Counted from the first letter of the stretch, positions 1 to 9,285 are shown. The stretch: DNA of 32,804 bases from Pseudomonadota bacterium (GCA_039193195.1 JBCCWS010000058.1:1-32804); one strand, 5' to 3'. Notes: generated from the letters alone by a model not told the origin. Program-made: numbers and translations.

Positions 1-361
1 ACAGGGGCGCCGCTACCAAACCTGGTGGCGATACGCTCAGTTGGGCTGGTCATCGGCGACAACTGTCCCTAACAGACACAGATTGGCTGGTGCGCATTGG
101 TCAAGCTGATGCTGCTAGCCAATTTTCAACGGGCTGCTAGGGTGTAATCCGCCATGCTCAACAACGTGCCGAGCGACGAGACGTTGACCTTTGACCCGTC
201 GCAGGGGGTCAGTTTCGCGGTGGATGTAAACCACCGTTAAACGCTCCGTGTGACCCGGATCACGGTGCCATCGAGCAAGCCCCCGGCGAGGTCGTAGGAG
301 CGTCACAGATCGCTGGATCGACGGGCATGTTGGCGCGATGGGGCCGGTGCCACAGTGACCT
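1..361. other. Left-edge region without a convincing gene
   Basis: No reading frame here has recognisable protein features. Frame 1 is open from the left edge to a TAA at 70-72 (23 codons). It could be the end of a gene entering from the left, but it is too short to judge. A stop at 356-358 lies just before, and in frame with, the following GGDEF-EAL gene, so that gene cannot extend further upstream. I see no clear promoter or RNA gene. Confidence 0.4.
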
Positions 362-2227
362 GTGCCGTGGCCGGCGACATCATCCTCTCGTACAGTGCTC
401 GCTCACCTGCCCTCACCGCCAGGATGTCACCGATCCGTGTCTCGTGCTGCTAACCGTCGCCCTCGCTCCCTAGCCGCCGGTTTGCGCTTGCGCGTCGCGG
501 TGACGATCGTGGCCGTGGTGGTGCTCGTTCAAGCGACCAACCTCCTGGTGCTGGTGAGCGGTGACCTGAGCACCCTGGAGCCGACCATCACGGGCGAGGG
601 ACCCGACACGGGGCTTGATTTGCCCAGGGCATTCTTCCTAGGGGCTGTGGCCGGGCTACTGGCCTGTGTGCTCGCCGTGCAGATGCTGGCGCGCTCCATC
701 ACCCGTCCCTTGCGTGAACTTACGCGCAGCGCCCTGCGCCTGCAGCGAGGCCAGTACCGCACCCCCATCCGCTCGAGTCGGCGCGACGAGCTCGGTGCCC
801 TCGCGCGCACCTTAGACGCCATGCGCCGAGCGATCATCAAGCGCGAGGGAGAGGTGTTGCAGTTGGCGTACAACGACACGCTGACCGGGCTTGCCAACCG
901 CTCACGCTTTCAGCACCGGTTGCAAACACTTCTGGGCGAGGCCGCGGTCATGGGCGCCCCGCGGGCTGTGCTCAGTATGGATCTCGATAGGTTCAAGGTC
1001 GTCAACGACACCTTGGGACATGAGGTGGGTGACTACGTGCTGCAGCAGGTGGGCGAGCGCCTGCGGGCCGTGCTGAACGATGAAGATGTGCTGGCCCGCT
1101 TGGGCGGAGATGAGTTTGCGATCCTGCTCCATGATGGCCGTAGAGAACGTGCGATTGCGGTGGCGCGCGAGGTGAGTGGACTGCTGCGCCAACCCTTTTG
1201 GTACGACGGTCAATCGCTCGATGTGGGGGTCAGTATAGGTGTGGCGAGGGCGCCGGAGCACGGCACGGAGGCGCTGACCCTAATGCGCAGTGCGGAGCAG
1301 GCCATGTATGCGTCCAAGCGGGACCACATCATGGTGGTGGAATACGCACCTGAGCTGGACCGACAGAAGTCTCAGCTATCACTCCTTTCGGACTTGCGAG
1401 AGGCGATGGAGCAGGGGCAGCTCACACTCTTCTTCCAGCCCAAGGTGTCGGTGCGCAGCGAGTCGGTGCGCTCTGTCGAGGCACTCATGCGCTGGATACA
1501 CCCCGAGCGTGGACTGATTCCCCCGGACGCGTTCATTCCCTTCGCAGAGCAGACCGGATACATCAAGGAGCTGACCCTGTGGGCGATCGAGGCAGGGTTG
1601 AAGCAGTGTGCCGAATGGCGCGCGGAGGGGTTGACGCTTCGTGTCGCCGTCAACGTGTCGACGCGGGATCTTCTAAGCGACGATCTGGCCGCCCGAGTGG
1701 GGGAGCTGTTGCGCGTGTATCGGCTGCCACCGCGCGCCCTGTGCCTGGAGATCACCGAGAGTGGCTTTATGAGCGAGCCCCAGCGCGCGCTCGCGGTACT
1801 GGAGGAACTCGCCTCGCTTGGCGTGAAGCTCGCGATCGATGACTATGGCACAGGCTACTCGTCCCTGGCGTACCTGATGCAGCTACCCGTGCACGAACTG
1901 AAGGTCGATCGAGCCTTCGTCAGGGACATCGGCAAGGACCCTCGTCTCGCCACGATCGTTCGTTCCACCGTCGATCTCGGTCACAACCTCGGTCTGTCCG
2001 TGGTGGCGGAGGGCGTCGAGGACGAAGATGCCTGGCAGTGCCTCTGTGACTACGGATGTGATGTGGCCCAGGGCCACTACTTTGCGCCGCCGATGCCGGC
2101 CAACGAACTCACCCCTTGGATACTCGCGCGAGCTTCCCAAGCTGGGCACACCAGCCCCGAGCGGTCGGGCACTCCACGGGAGCGGCCAGCGCAGGCACGC
2201 GCAGACAGCGAACGACGGGCCGGCTAG
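362..2227 (+). CDS. Membrane-bound diguanylate cyclase/phosphodiesterase (HAMP-GGDEF-EAL)
   Basis: Inner-membrane enzyme expected to make and/or degrade cyclic di-GMP. Two transmembrane helices (about residues 42-62 and 90-110) flank a periplasmic stretch of only about 25 residues, too small for a normal sensor domain. A HAMP linker follows. The GGDEF domain has an intact GGDEF motif at residues 248-252. The EAL domain has EALMRW at 373-378, then NVSTRDL, ITES, DDYGTGYSS, KVDRAF and VAEGVED, so the catalytic and metal residues look complete. The inhibitory RxxD I-site before GGDEF reads NDED, so product inhibition is probably lost. The start is uncertain: GTG 362 is the most upstream possible, and GTG 395 or GTG 437 (AGGA at 421-424) are alternatives that remove an unlikely Ser/Pro/Arg-rich N-terminus. 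The C-terminal tail of about 30 residues is low complexity. The balance of the two activities cannot be read from sequence. Confidence 0.93.
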   Translation: MPWPATSSSRTVLAHLPSPPGCHRSVSRAANRRPRSLAAGLRLRVAVTIVAVVVLVQATNLLVLVSGDLSTLEPTITGEGPDTGLDLPRAFFLGAVAGLLACVLAVQMLARSITRPLRELTRSALRLQRGQYRTPIRSSRRDELGALARTLDAMRRAIIKREGEVLQLAYNDTLTGLANRSRFQHRLQTLLGEAAVMGAPRAVLSMDLDRFKVVNDTLGHEVGDYVLQQVGERLRAVLNDEDVLARLGGDEFAILLHDGRRERAIAVAREVSGLLRQPFWYDGQSLDVGVSIGVARAPEHGTEALTLMRSAEQAMYASKRDHIMVVEYAPELDRQKSQLSLLSDLREAMEQGQLTLFFQPKVSVRSESVRSVEALMRWIHPERGLIPPDAFIPFAEQTGYIKELTLWAIEAGLKQCAEWRAEGLTLRVAVNVSTRDLLSDDLAARVGELLRVYRLPPRALCLEITESGFMSEPQRALAVLEELASLGVKLAIDDYGTGYSSLAYLMQLPVHELKVDRAFVRDIGKDPRLATIVRSTVDLGHNLGLSVVAEGVEDEDAWQCLCDYGCDVAQGHYFAPPMPANELTPWILARASQAGHTSPERSGTPRERPAQARADSERRAG

Positions 2228-2592
2228 GTCTCTGCCTGCGCCAACGGCGCCAGCAACACGACATCCCCAGTGGATTGCTCGGTGGGGGATCGCCCAGGGG
2301 GCTCCGTGCCGACCGCCAGCTTCGCGGACCGTACTACTGCCTCTAGCGCGACGGAGCTGAGCTTGGCGCGCAGTGCGCCCAAGCCCGGTGGGCGACCAAG
2401 TGAGACCGGCACACCATCCGCCGGCAACATCCAGAGTTCGTAAGACCTGGTCGGTGAGTAGCGCCGCCGGCCCAGGTGGGGCGATGTCGACCAGACCGTA
2501 GCCGCTCCACCAAAGTCGCTCAAGTGCATCCGCAGCCCAGACTCGACCGTAGAAGGAGGACAGTCGCCAAGCAGGAGAGTTCTCATGCGCAT
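2224..2592 (-). pseudogene. Truncated anti-sigma factor (RskA/anti-sigma-K C-terminal domain fragment)
   Basis: On the minus strand a 122-codon frame ends in a stretch typical of the periplasmic C-terminal domain of RskA-type anti-sigma factors: RSYELWMLPADGVPVSLG, then LAVGTEPPGRSPTEQSTGDV near the end. The family normally has an N-terminal zinc-binding anti-sigma domain and one transmembrane helix before this. Neither is present, the residues upstream of RSYELW look unrelated, and the frame's 5' end runs into the start of the next plus-strand gene. I therefore read it as a decayed remnant whose sigma partner is gone. Its stop region overlaps the end of the GGDEF-EAL gene by 4 bases. It could instead be a short, still-translated protein of unknown role. 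Confidence 0.5.
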
Positions 2593-4012
2593 CTCGATGC
2601 TCCCATTCCCTTGCGGACGGTTTCGTACCGTCGTGCCGCGGCGCGTCGAGCGCCGTCACGGGGGCGCCTTGGTGCTGCTAGCACTGCTGTTCGTCGGCAT
2701 CTTGGGGGCGTGTACACGCGCACCGATCTCAACGCCCGGGGCAATCCGCGGCGCGGCGACCGAGCCAGTCCCGGTGGACTGCGCCGTGGCCCTCGTCCCA
2801 CACCGGGGGGATGCACCCGTCGATGCGCAGATCCGCCAGTACCAGCGGGAAGCGATCGATCAACCTTCACCTAACACGAAGCGATACACAGCTTGGATCG
2901 AGCGTCTTGGTTGGGCCTACGTAAGCGCATCGCGAGTCCACCAAGACGAGGGGTTTCTTACTTTGGCGGAACAGGCGGGGGGTTGCCTACAGGCCTTGGC
3001 CGCGCCATCACGAAGTCACCCAGCCGAACTGCTCCTGGGCCATGCCTATCACCAGCAGCATCGTTTTCATGAGGCGGAGCGGATGGCACGCGCGCTGGTG
3101 GCCACGCGCGGGCACTGGTACGACCACGGCTTGCTAGGCGATGTACTTCTGGACGTGGGCAAGCTGGAGGGCGCTCGCATCGCCTACCAGCGTTTGGCCG
3201 ACCTGCGCCCCGGACCGCAGGCTTACCAGCGCGCGGGTGAGCTGCGCTGGATGCTGGGTGATGTGATGGGCGCGCGGGAGATGCTCACACGCGCCGTAAA
3301 CAGCTTGCGCACCGGCGACCCCCATGTGCTCGGCGCGGTCGCAGTGCGCCTCGCCGAGCTGCAGTGGCAACTGGCTGACCAGGCCGCCGCCCTGCGTACC
3401 CTTGACGCACTTACGGCGCTCAACGCCCGTCTTCCATCCGCCGATTACCTTCGCGGTCGAATATTGCTAAGCGCCGGCGAGGCAAGTGCGGCCTCGCCTT
3501 ACTTGCGCCGAGCCGCGGAGGCGAGCGAGCTGCCCGCCCATCGATGGGCCTTAGTCGACGCGCTGCGCGAAGCAGGTGAAGTCACCCGCGTGCAGGAACA
3601 GGCCTTGCTGAGTTCGCTCGTCGACCGCCGCACGCAAGCGCTCTTTCTCGCCACCCATGGGCGAGATGTCGAGCGAGCCCTTGCGCTGGCGGAGGCGGAG
3701 CTCACCGCGCGGCGCGACCCGCTGACCCTCTACGCCGCCGCCTTTGCGGCTCTTCAAGCCTCTGACCTAGAGCGCGCTTCGCGCTACGCCGACGAGGCGG
3801 ACGCCTTTGAAATCCGTGAGGCACGCGCCTGCCTGCACGGGGCTCTGCTCAGTGAACGTCTAGGCAAGGCTCGGCGCCTCGCCAAGCAGTGGTCTTGCGC
3901 GCGCACCTACGAACACATGCTGCTCCCTTCGGAGCGCCTCCTCTTTGATCGACTGCAGACCCGCCAGCACTCGGTGGCGCGGGCAGAGATCGAAGCCAAT
4001 CGCCGCCCGTAG
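2585..4012 (+). CDS. TPR-repeat lipoprotein
   Basis: 475-residue protein with a hydrophobic segment near residues 28-42 ending in the lipobox-like LGAC, so probably an outer-membrane or periplasmic lipoprotein. The body is a chain of tetratricopeptide-like helical repeats (for example around LLLGHAYHQQHRFHEAERMA, GDVLLDVGKLEGARIAYQRL and GELRWMLGDVMGAREML), usually protein-protein scaffolds. ATG 2585 is supported by AGGAG at 2573-2577, seven bases upstream. The twenty or so basic residues before the hydrophobic core make a long n-region, so a downstream start is possible. It lies 74 bases before the DUF4331 gene on the same strand and probably belongs to one unit with it and the HupE-like gene. 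The exact function is unknown. Confidence 0.8.
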   Translation: MRISMLPFPCGRFRTVVPRRVERRHGGALVLLALLFVGILGACTRAPISTPGAIRGAATEPVPVDCAVALVPHRGDAPVDAQIRQYQREAIDQPSPNTKRYTAWIERLGWAYVSASRVHQDEGFLTLAEQAGGCLQALAAPSRSHPAELLLGHAYHQQHRFHEAERMARALVATRGHWYDHGLLGDVLLDVGKLEGARIAYQRLADLRPGPQAYQRAGELRWMLGDVMGAREMLTRAVNSLRTGDPHVLGAVAVRLAELQWQLADQAAALRTLDALTALNARLPSADYLRGRILLSAGEASAASPYLRRAAEASELPAHRWALVDALREAGEVTRVQEQALLSSLVDRRTQALFLATHGRDVERALALAEAELTARRDPLTLYAAAFAALQASDLERASRYADEADAFEIREARACLHGALLSERLGKARRLAKQWSCARTYEHMLLPSERLLFDRLQTRQHSVARAEIEANRRP

Positions 4013-4086
4013 TCTCGGGCGCTTGGTTCCTGCGTTCCACCGAGTGGTCGGGACGATTCAACAGAAATAGCAAGGGGACTTACCCA

Positions 4087-5583
4087 ATGAGGAAATTCGT
4101 ACGCACTGGACTCGCTGCGGCGCTGACTGTAGCGCTCGCGGGCGCCACGGGCACCGCCCTGGCATCCAGCCACATGGACGCACCGCTGATCACTCTTGAT
4201 CCGGCGGCAAACACGACGGACGTTTACGCGTTCGTCACGGAGCGAGACGCGCAGAAACGACTCGTCGTGGCACTGGCCACCTACCCCTTCGAGTTTGCCG
4301 GGATCGGTCCGCACAAGTACAACTTCGACGACGATGTCCGATACTCGCTGAACCTATCGCTTGGCGAGGACGTGGCGGCCGGGCGCACCAGCATCTCCTA
4401 CGTGTTCGACTTCACTACCCGTTTCAAGAACGAGAGCACCGTGCTGCAGTCGTATCTGGGCATCGTTGAAAACGTCGACGATGAGGCCCAGAACCTCACT
4501 CAGGACTACACGGTGACGCGCATCGACCGCCGCGGCGGCAACCAGCGTGCTAATGACATCGTGACCCTCGGCGGCGGTCTTGTCCCGCCGAACAATCAGG
4601 GCGTCGCGACGCCGTTCTACAATCAGGGCGACAACGGAGAGAACCCGGCGAAGAACGGCGTGGGCACTCTCGAGGAGCTCGATCGATACACTCAGCAGAG
4701 CGTTGTGTCGCTCGAACGCGGCTACCGTGCCTTCGCCGGCCAGCGTGATGACGGCTTCTTCGGTGACATCCAGGCCGTGTTCGATCTGCTTCAGCTGCGC
4801 AACCCCGGCGTGGATGCGCAGGCGGGCTTCAACATCCACCTGATCGCGCTGGAGATACCTTTGGCGGATATCGTGGAAGACGATCTACAGCTAGTAGGCG
4901 TTCACGCGACCACCAGTCGCCGCCGCTTCAACGTCCTCAGCAGCGATCCGCAGATCGTGCCCGATGTACAGCAAGGGCGCTTCGTGCAGGTGGCACGCCA
5001 GGGCAATCCTCTGTTCAACGAAGGTCTGGTAGCGATCGCTGATTCCGATCTGTACAGCCGCACGACACCGCAGCGCGATGCGGAGTTGTTCTCGACCTAC
5101 GCCCTGACGCCTGAACTCGCGGCGCTGCTCAACGCCCTCGTCGTGCCGGGCACAGGCCTGGAGGAAGCGGTGGAAACGGAACGCACGGACATCGCGGGCA
5201 TCTACATCCCCGATCTCATCAAGGTGGATCTTTCGACGCCGGCGGTGCGCCTAGCCGGTAATGGCCCTCACGATCCGCTGAACCCGGATGATGAAGGGTT
5301 CTCTGCCCTCTCGATCTTCGGTGACGATGTCGTGCAGAGTCAGATCCAAGACCCTTTTGGTAACGGTGGCCTGGTGCCCGGCGGGTGGCCGAATGGGCGT
5401 CGCTTCGGGGATGACGTTGTAGACATCGCCGTATCGGCGCTGCTGAGCGATCTGCGCAGCTTGCCCCTGTTCATCCAGGTGGCTGGTGACAACGTCAACG
5501 GCAACGACACGGGTTTCAACAAGGTGTTCCCCTACGAGTCCACGCCGCAGAATGGGCGTACCAGTGGCCGTGGTACGCGCTGA
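4087..5583 (+). CDS. DUF4331 secreted protein
   Basis: 498-residue exported protein. The signal peptide covers about residues 1-26 (MRKFVRTG followed by an Ala/Leu-rich core ending ALA). The mature N-terminus SSHMDAPLITLDPAANTTDV carries the DUF4331 signature, the family motif being an S-S-H-x-x-A-P start and a D-x-Y-A-F motif (here DVYAF). The rest is rich in Asp, Asn and Gly with beta-strand character, as usual for this family of unknown function. ATG 4087 has a purine-rich AAGGGGA about ten bases upstream. The last 32 bases overlap the chosen start of the HupE-like gene, so the two are probably co-expressed. The biochemical role is not established. Confidence 0.88.
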   Translation: MRKFVRTGLAAALTVALAGATGTALASSHMDAPLITLDPAANTTDVYAFVTERDAQKRLVVALATYPFEFAGIGPHKYNFDDDVRYSLNLSLGEDVAAGRTSISYVFDFTTRFKNESTVLQSYLGIVENVDDEAQNLTQDYTVTRIDRRGGNQRANDIVTLGGGLVPPNNQGVATPFYNQGDNGENPAKNGVGTLEELDRYTQQSVVSLERGYRAFAGQRDDGFFGDIQAVFDLLQLRNPGVDAQAGFNIHLIALEIPLADIVEDDLQLVGVHATTSRRRFNVLSSDPQIVPDVQQGRFVQVARQGNPLFNEGLVAIADSDLYSRTTPQRDAELFSTYALTPELAALLNALVVPGTGLEEAVETERTDIAGIYIPDLIKVDLSTPAVRLAGNGPHDPLNPDDEGFSALSIFGDDVVQSQIQDPFGNGGLVPGGWPNGRRFGDDVVDIAVSALLSDLRSLPLFIQVAGDNVNGNDTGFNKVFPYESTPQNGRTSGRGTR

Positions 5584-6724
5584 GCCTGCGCTCTGCGCTA
5601 GCACGGAGGTCGGGTGTGAGTCTCACGCACCCGGCCGCCGTGTCGGCGCAGGCGGTGCCCGTTGGCTGTTGCTGTGCCTGTTTCTGCTGGCAGCGATGGG
5701 AGCCTCCGGCCACGAAGCGGGGCTGAGCTCCGTGACCCTAGGCCAGGCGGGCGATCACGTGACGCTGCGCTATCGCTTCAACGCTGCGGAATTGGCGGCG
5801 GTGGCACCCGAGCGCCTGCCTCGACCCTTCGAGACAGTCAGCGTTGGTGGAAGGGCTCTCCACGCAAGCCAGGCGAATTCGATCGCCGACGAGGCGGATC
5901 AGGTGGCTTGGGAGGCGCATTACAAGGTGCCCGCGGACTTCGATGAGATGACCTTACGGGTAGACTTGCTGGAGGCGCTACCGCGAGGCCATCGTCAGTT
6001 GGTCTTCGTGGGCTCAGGCGCGGAGGGGACCAGTCTGGCCCCTTGGGCCATCCTCGACAGAGAGCATGCGCAGATCGTGCTGGCGATCACCCCCATTTCG
6101 CAGGCGGGTATGGACCACAGCCTGGCTTACTGGATGCTGGATGGGGCGCGCCACATCTGGGGCGGGTTCGACCATCTGGCCTTCCTCGGCGTGCTGCTGC
6201 TGCCGCTCCTGATGAGCCTGCGCCGCGGCTCTCGCCGCACCACCACGCTGGCCGTTGCGCGCTTGGTAACCGCCTTCAGCATCGCGCACTCGATGACGCT
6301 GTTGTCAGCGACCTTCGGCTGGGTGGCTTTGCCCGATCGCCTCGTTGAGAGCAGCATCGCTCTGTCCGTGGTGGTTGCCGCTCTGGCGAATCTCTGGCGC
6401 GCGTCACCCTTACCCGGTCTCGCGATGGCGTTTGGCTTCGGCCTGTTGCACGGGCTCGGCTTTGCCGGTGCCCTAGGCGAGACGGGCTTGTCGGGCAGCA
6501 CCCTGATCCTCAGCTTGCTCGCCTTCAACGTCGGGGTGGAGCTCGGGCAGCTGGCCATCGTGCTGGTCGTGCTCCTGGTGGCTGTGGCGCCGTGGGCACG
6601 CCTCGGTATCCCCGTCGAGCAGTCCGCTTGGCGTCGACCGGCAATGTGCGTGGGCTCCGTAGCCATCGCAGCGCTCGGGGCGGCGTGGTTGGTAGAGCGA
6701 ATCACGCCCCTGCTCGGTCTCTAG
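5552..6724 (+). CDS. HupE/UreJ-family membrane protein
   Basis: About 390 residues. An N-terminal hydrophobic segment ends near SG|HEAGLSS and looks like a signal peptide. A soluble periplasmic domain of about 160 residues follows. The C-terminal half has six to seven transmembrane helices with HupE/UreJ_2 motifs: HIWGGFDHLAFLG, FSIAHSMTLL, ESSIALSVVVAALANLW, FGFGLLHGLGFAGAL and FNVGVELGQL. Relatives are linked to nickel/cobalt uptake, but this longer subfamily with a periplasmic N-terminal domain has no proven substrate. The His residues in the helices would suit metal handling. The start is uncertain: ATG 5552 is chosen, with GTG 5564 and GTG 5570 close by and no good ribosome binding site for any. 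All overlap the DUF4331 3' end, pointing to translational coupling. Confidence 0.82.
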   Translation: MGVPVAVVRAEPALCASTEVGCESHAPGRRVGAGGARWLLLCLFLLAAMGASGHEAGLSSVTLGQAGDHVTLRYRFNAAELAAVAPERLPRPFETVSVGGRALHASQANSIADEADQVAWEAHYKVPADFDEMTLRVDLLEALPRGHRQLVFVGSGAEGTSLAPWAILDREHAQIVLAITPISQAGMDHSLAYWMLDGARHIWGGFDHLAFLGVLLLPLLMSLRRGSRRTTTLAVARLVTAFSIAHSMTLLSATFGWVALPDRLVESSIALSVVVAALANLWRASPLPGLAMAFGFGLLHGLGFAGALGETGLSGSTLILSLLAFNVGVELGQLAIVLVVLLVAVAPWARLGIPVEQSAWRRPAMCVGSVAIAALGAAWLVERITPLLGL

Positions 6725-9285
6725 GCCGGGGGTGGCATGCGGGCTGCCGTGCGGGCAGCCCGCACCATCGCCATGAGCTCGGCGATAGAAGTTGGCCGTT
6801 TACCGCGGGCGCGGTTGGCGACACCGATCTCGAAAGCCAAGCGCCATTGGCGCATGAGCACGCGGTAAGCCTCCAGCAGGCTGTTGCCCGGATCGTAGAT
6901 GCTCGTCGCCTCTGAGGTCACGCCGTTTAACTCGATCACCTTGAAGTTGTGGCCGTCAGCGAAATCCGTCAAGGACGGGGTGCGGATGTCGTAGCGGCCG
7001 AAGTAGAAGCCATCATAGCGCTGACTCAAGGCGTCGATAGCCCGCTCTAAAGCGGGCGTGTGCAGCGCGCTGCCATCGAGGAACAGGCAGCCGAGACAGT
7101 GCGTGCCTACCTCCACTAACGCGACCTCTTCGCCGGGGTCCGGGATCTCATCCAGTCGCTTCGCGTGCGCCTTTAGGAAGTGCGGCGCCATGAACACGGC
7201 GCGTGGGTGATCGAGGATCAGCGTTTCGAGGCGACGCTTACCGTCACCCGTGATGTGTACGGGTCGTTTGTCCGTGATGGCGAGGATGTGTCCGCGGCTC
7301 TCGTTCGGATGGCGATAGTAGAAAACGCCGAACTCGTGGCCGGGGGCGAAGGCCTGCACGAGCGTAGGCAGCGGGTGCTCCATCAGATACTCGAGCACGG
7401 CTTGCTGATTGTGCAGGATCGCCACATCGCGCCCGCGCTCGCCGGCGTCTGGCTTCAACACCAGCGGGAACTCTAGGGAGTGCTCTTCGGCGAAGCGCTC
7501 GACGAAGGCGGCTCGGGCCGATGCCTCGCCATCGGGTAGCAGGGCGGCGGGCAGGGCGTGAGGATGATCGACCCCGAGTCCATTGAGGATATCCGCCTTT
7601 GATTCGCCGACGAAGCCGCCAGCGGGCATGGCTGGGTTGGCGGCGGTGAACACCGTGAGTCCTCGATGGCGTAGGCCGAGGAAGAGGATGTACAGCACGA
7701 TAGGAGGGTAGAACAGCCAAGGTGGCCAGAACTCCCAGCGCAGCCCTCGTTGCCAAGCCGCGTAGAGCAAGCGCCGACCCCGATGGGTAGCTAAGCTCGT
7801 GGTCGTACGAACCCCTAGGTACAACGCTCCAAGGGCGGCGATGCTGATCGGTACGCCCCACGCGCCCCACATCTCGATCCAACGCACGGCGCTTTCGCCC
7901 ACGCGCCACGCCAGCCCTACTAGCAGCGGCGTCCACAGGGTGGCGGCAAGGGCGAAGTAAGCGGCGAAGCGCGCGAAGGGCATGCCGAGCACACCGGCGG
8001 CAACGTAGCAGGGAACGCGCGATCCAGGCACGAGGCGACTCAAGAGGATGACCGCGGGGCCGCGCCGCTCGAACCAGGTTTCACTGTGTGTCAGCTGCGA
8101 CGGCGTCAAGAGCCAGCGCAATGGTCTGCGCTTGAGCGCCGGGCGGCCGAGGGCGCGGCCGACGAAGTACAGGGCAAGGTCGCCAGTGAATATTCCCAAT
8201 AGGCAGGCGAAGGTGGCGGGCCAGAACCCAAGTACGCCCCGGGCGACCAGCAAGCCAGCAGTAATGCACGTGAGATCTTCGGTGACGTAGGTAGCCAACA
8301 TCAGCAAAACGAGCAGAGCGAGCAGCTGCTGACCGTCGACCGGTGGTACGCGGCTCCAGTCGAATGGGGCCGCGGCCGCTCGCAGGCGTTCGGGCGTCGC
8401 AGGCATTAGGTCCGACGATGTGCTGCTCGCAAGCACAAAGCGGCGGAGTGCCCCCACCAGCGCTGCCTCGGGCTCAGCGTCGGCGCTGGTACCTAGGGCG
8501 ATCCCAGCAATCGTTGCCCGATCTGCGTGCGCCACCAAGCGCTCATATTCGCTTACTCGGGCTTGGGCTCGGTCGTCGTCCAATGCACCGATTAGCACCT
8601 GGGCAGGTGCGGCGACGGCGCGTAGCTCACCGGCGAGCTCCTCTGGCGAACGGGTCGAGCGTAGGTTTGCAAGTAGCGTCAGCTGTCGAGACACCCTATC
8701 CAATACGCCAAAGTGAGGTGTTCCCCAGCGGGCGGCTTCGACCAGCCAGCGTTCGGCGGTGCGCGCCGCTTCGTTCAGGTGATGCTCGCCGATGCCCTCG
8801 AGTTGGGCGATACCGCGGGGTGCTATCCACTGCACGGAGCGCACGAGCTCCGGGTGTCGGGCGGCCAATGCGCCTGCCATGGGGGCAGCCTGGCCTACGC
8901 TGATCAGATCTACCGCAGGGATCCCTCGCGCGCGCAAACAGGCGGCCAGGCCATCCGCGTCCGCGTGGGTGAGGTCCGGGTGTAGCACGGTGTGCTCACG
9001 GCCCAGAGCGCTGGCCCAGAGGTGGCTCGCGGATGGGCTTGGCGAGAGCAGCAGAACGGGGGTCGGAGCGGTTGCGGAGTCGCCCACGGCAGTGCTCGCG
9101 AGCGAAGGAGGAGGGAGCCCAGCGGCCCGCCCATCGCCGTCGATGGTGTTCGCCGGCAGCGTCGCCTCGCAAGGTGGCGAGAGGTCCACAGTGCCCTTTG
9201 AGGAGGGCGCGGGTGCCTGTGCTAGGAGCCATCCATGGCTGAGCAGCGTCAGGGCCACCCACAGCAGCGCGAGTCGGGCGATCAC
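6721..9285 (-). CDS. Three-part fusion: hydrolase-like domain, DedA/VTT membrane domain, ATP-grasp domain
   Basis: 854 residues. N-terminal hydrophobic segment (about 1-24), then an alpha/beta-hydrolase-like domain (about 70-280) ending in a typical AALAARHPELV-like elbow helix. The nucleophile position appears to be Gly (ISVGQAAP where GxSxG is expected), so it is probably not catalytic. Residues about 316-470 form a DedA/VTT membrane domain (TYVTEDLTCITAGLL, GDLALYFVGRALGR, SRLVPGSRVPCYVAAG). More membrane helices follow, then a C-terminal ATP-grasp-like domain (about 540-830) with LVLKPDAGERGRDVA and the metal/ATP-binding FKVIELNGVTSEATS. DedA proteins act in lipid carrier or phospholipid flipping, and ATP-grasp enzymes ligate carboxylates to amines or thiols. 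The pairing suggests modification of a membrane-exposed substrate, but the substrate is unknown. It converges on the HupE-like gene with a 4-base overlap. Confidence 0.8.
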   Translation of the reverse strand: MIARLALLWVALTLLSHGWLLAQAPAPSSKGTVDLSPPCEATLPANTIDGDGRAAGLPPPSLASTAVGDSATAPTPVLLLSPSPSASHLWASALGREHTVLHPDLTHADADGLAACLRARGIPAVDLISVGQAAPMAGALAARHPELVRSVQWIAPRGIAQLEGIGEHHLNEAARTAERWLVEAARWGTPHFGVLDRVSRQLTLLANLRSTRSPEELAGELRAVAAPAQVLIGALDDDRAQARVSEYERLVAHADRATIAGIALGTSADAEPEAALVGALRRFVLASSTSSDLMPATPERLRAAAAPFDWSRVPPVDGQQLLALLVLLMLATYVTEDLTCITAGLLVARGVLGFWPATFACLLGIFTGDLALYFVGRALGRPALKRRPLRWLLTPSQLTHSETWFERRGPAVILLSRLVPGSRVPCYVAAGVLGMPFARFAAYFALAATLWTPLLVGLAWRVGESAVRWIEMWGAWGVPISIAALGALYLGVRTTTSLATHRGRRLLYAAWQRGLRWEFWPPWLFYPPIVLYILFLGLRHRGLTVFTAANPAMPAGGFVGESKADILNGLGVDHPHALPAALLPDGEASARAAFVERFAEEHSLEFPLVLKPDAGERGRDVAILHNQQAVLEYLMEHPLPTLVQAFAPGHEFGVFYYRHPNESRGHILAITDKRPVHITGDGKRRLETLILDHPRAVFMAPHFLKAHAKRLDEIPDPGEEVALVEVGTHCLGCLFLDGSALHTPALERAIDALSQRYDGFYFGRYDIRTPSLTDFADGHNFKVIELNGVTSEATSIYDPGNSLLEAYRVLMRQWRLAFEIGVANRARGKRPTSIAELMAMVRAARTAARMPPPA

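Noticed and set aside
1883-2659. Long 258-codon minus-strand open frame across the end of the GGDEF-EAL gene
   Set aside because: It lies antisense to well-conserved EAL-domain codons and has the Arg/Gly/Pro-rich composition of a GC-rich shadow frame; the RskA-like fragment is in a different frame.
7244-7936. 230-codon minus-strand frame inside the DedA/ATP-grasp fusion gene
   Set aside because: Arg-rich alternative frame of a gene with clear DedA and ATP-grasp motifs.
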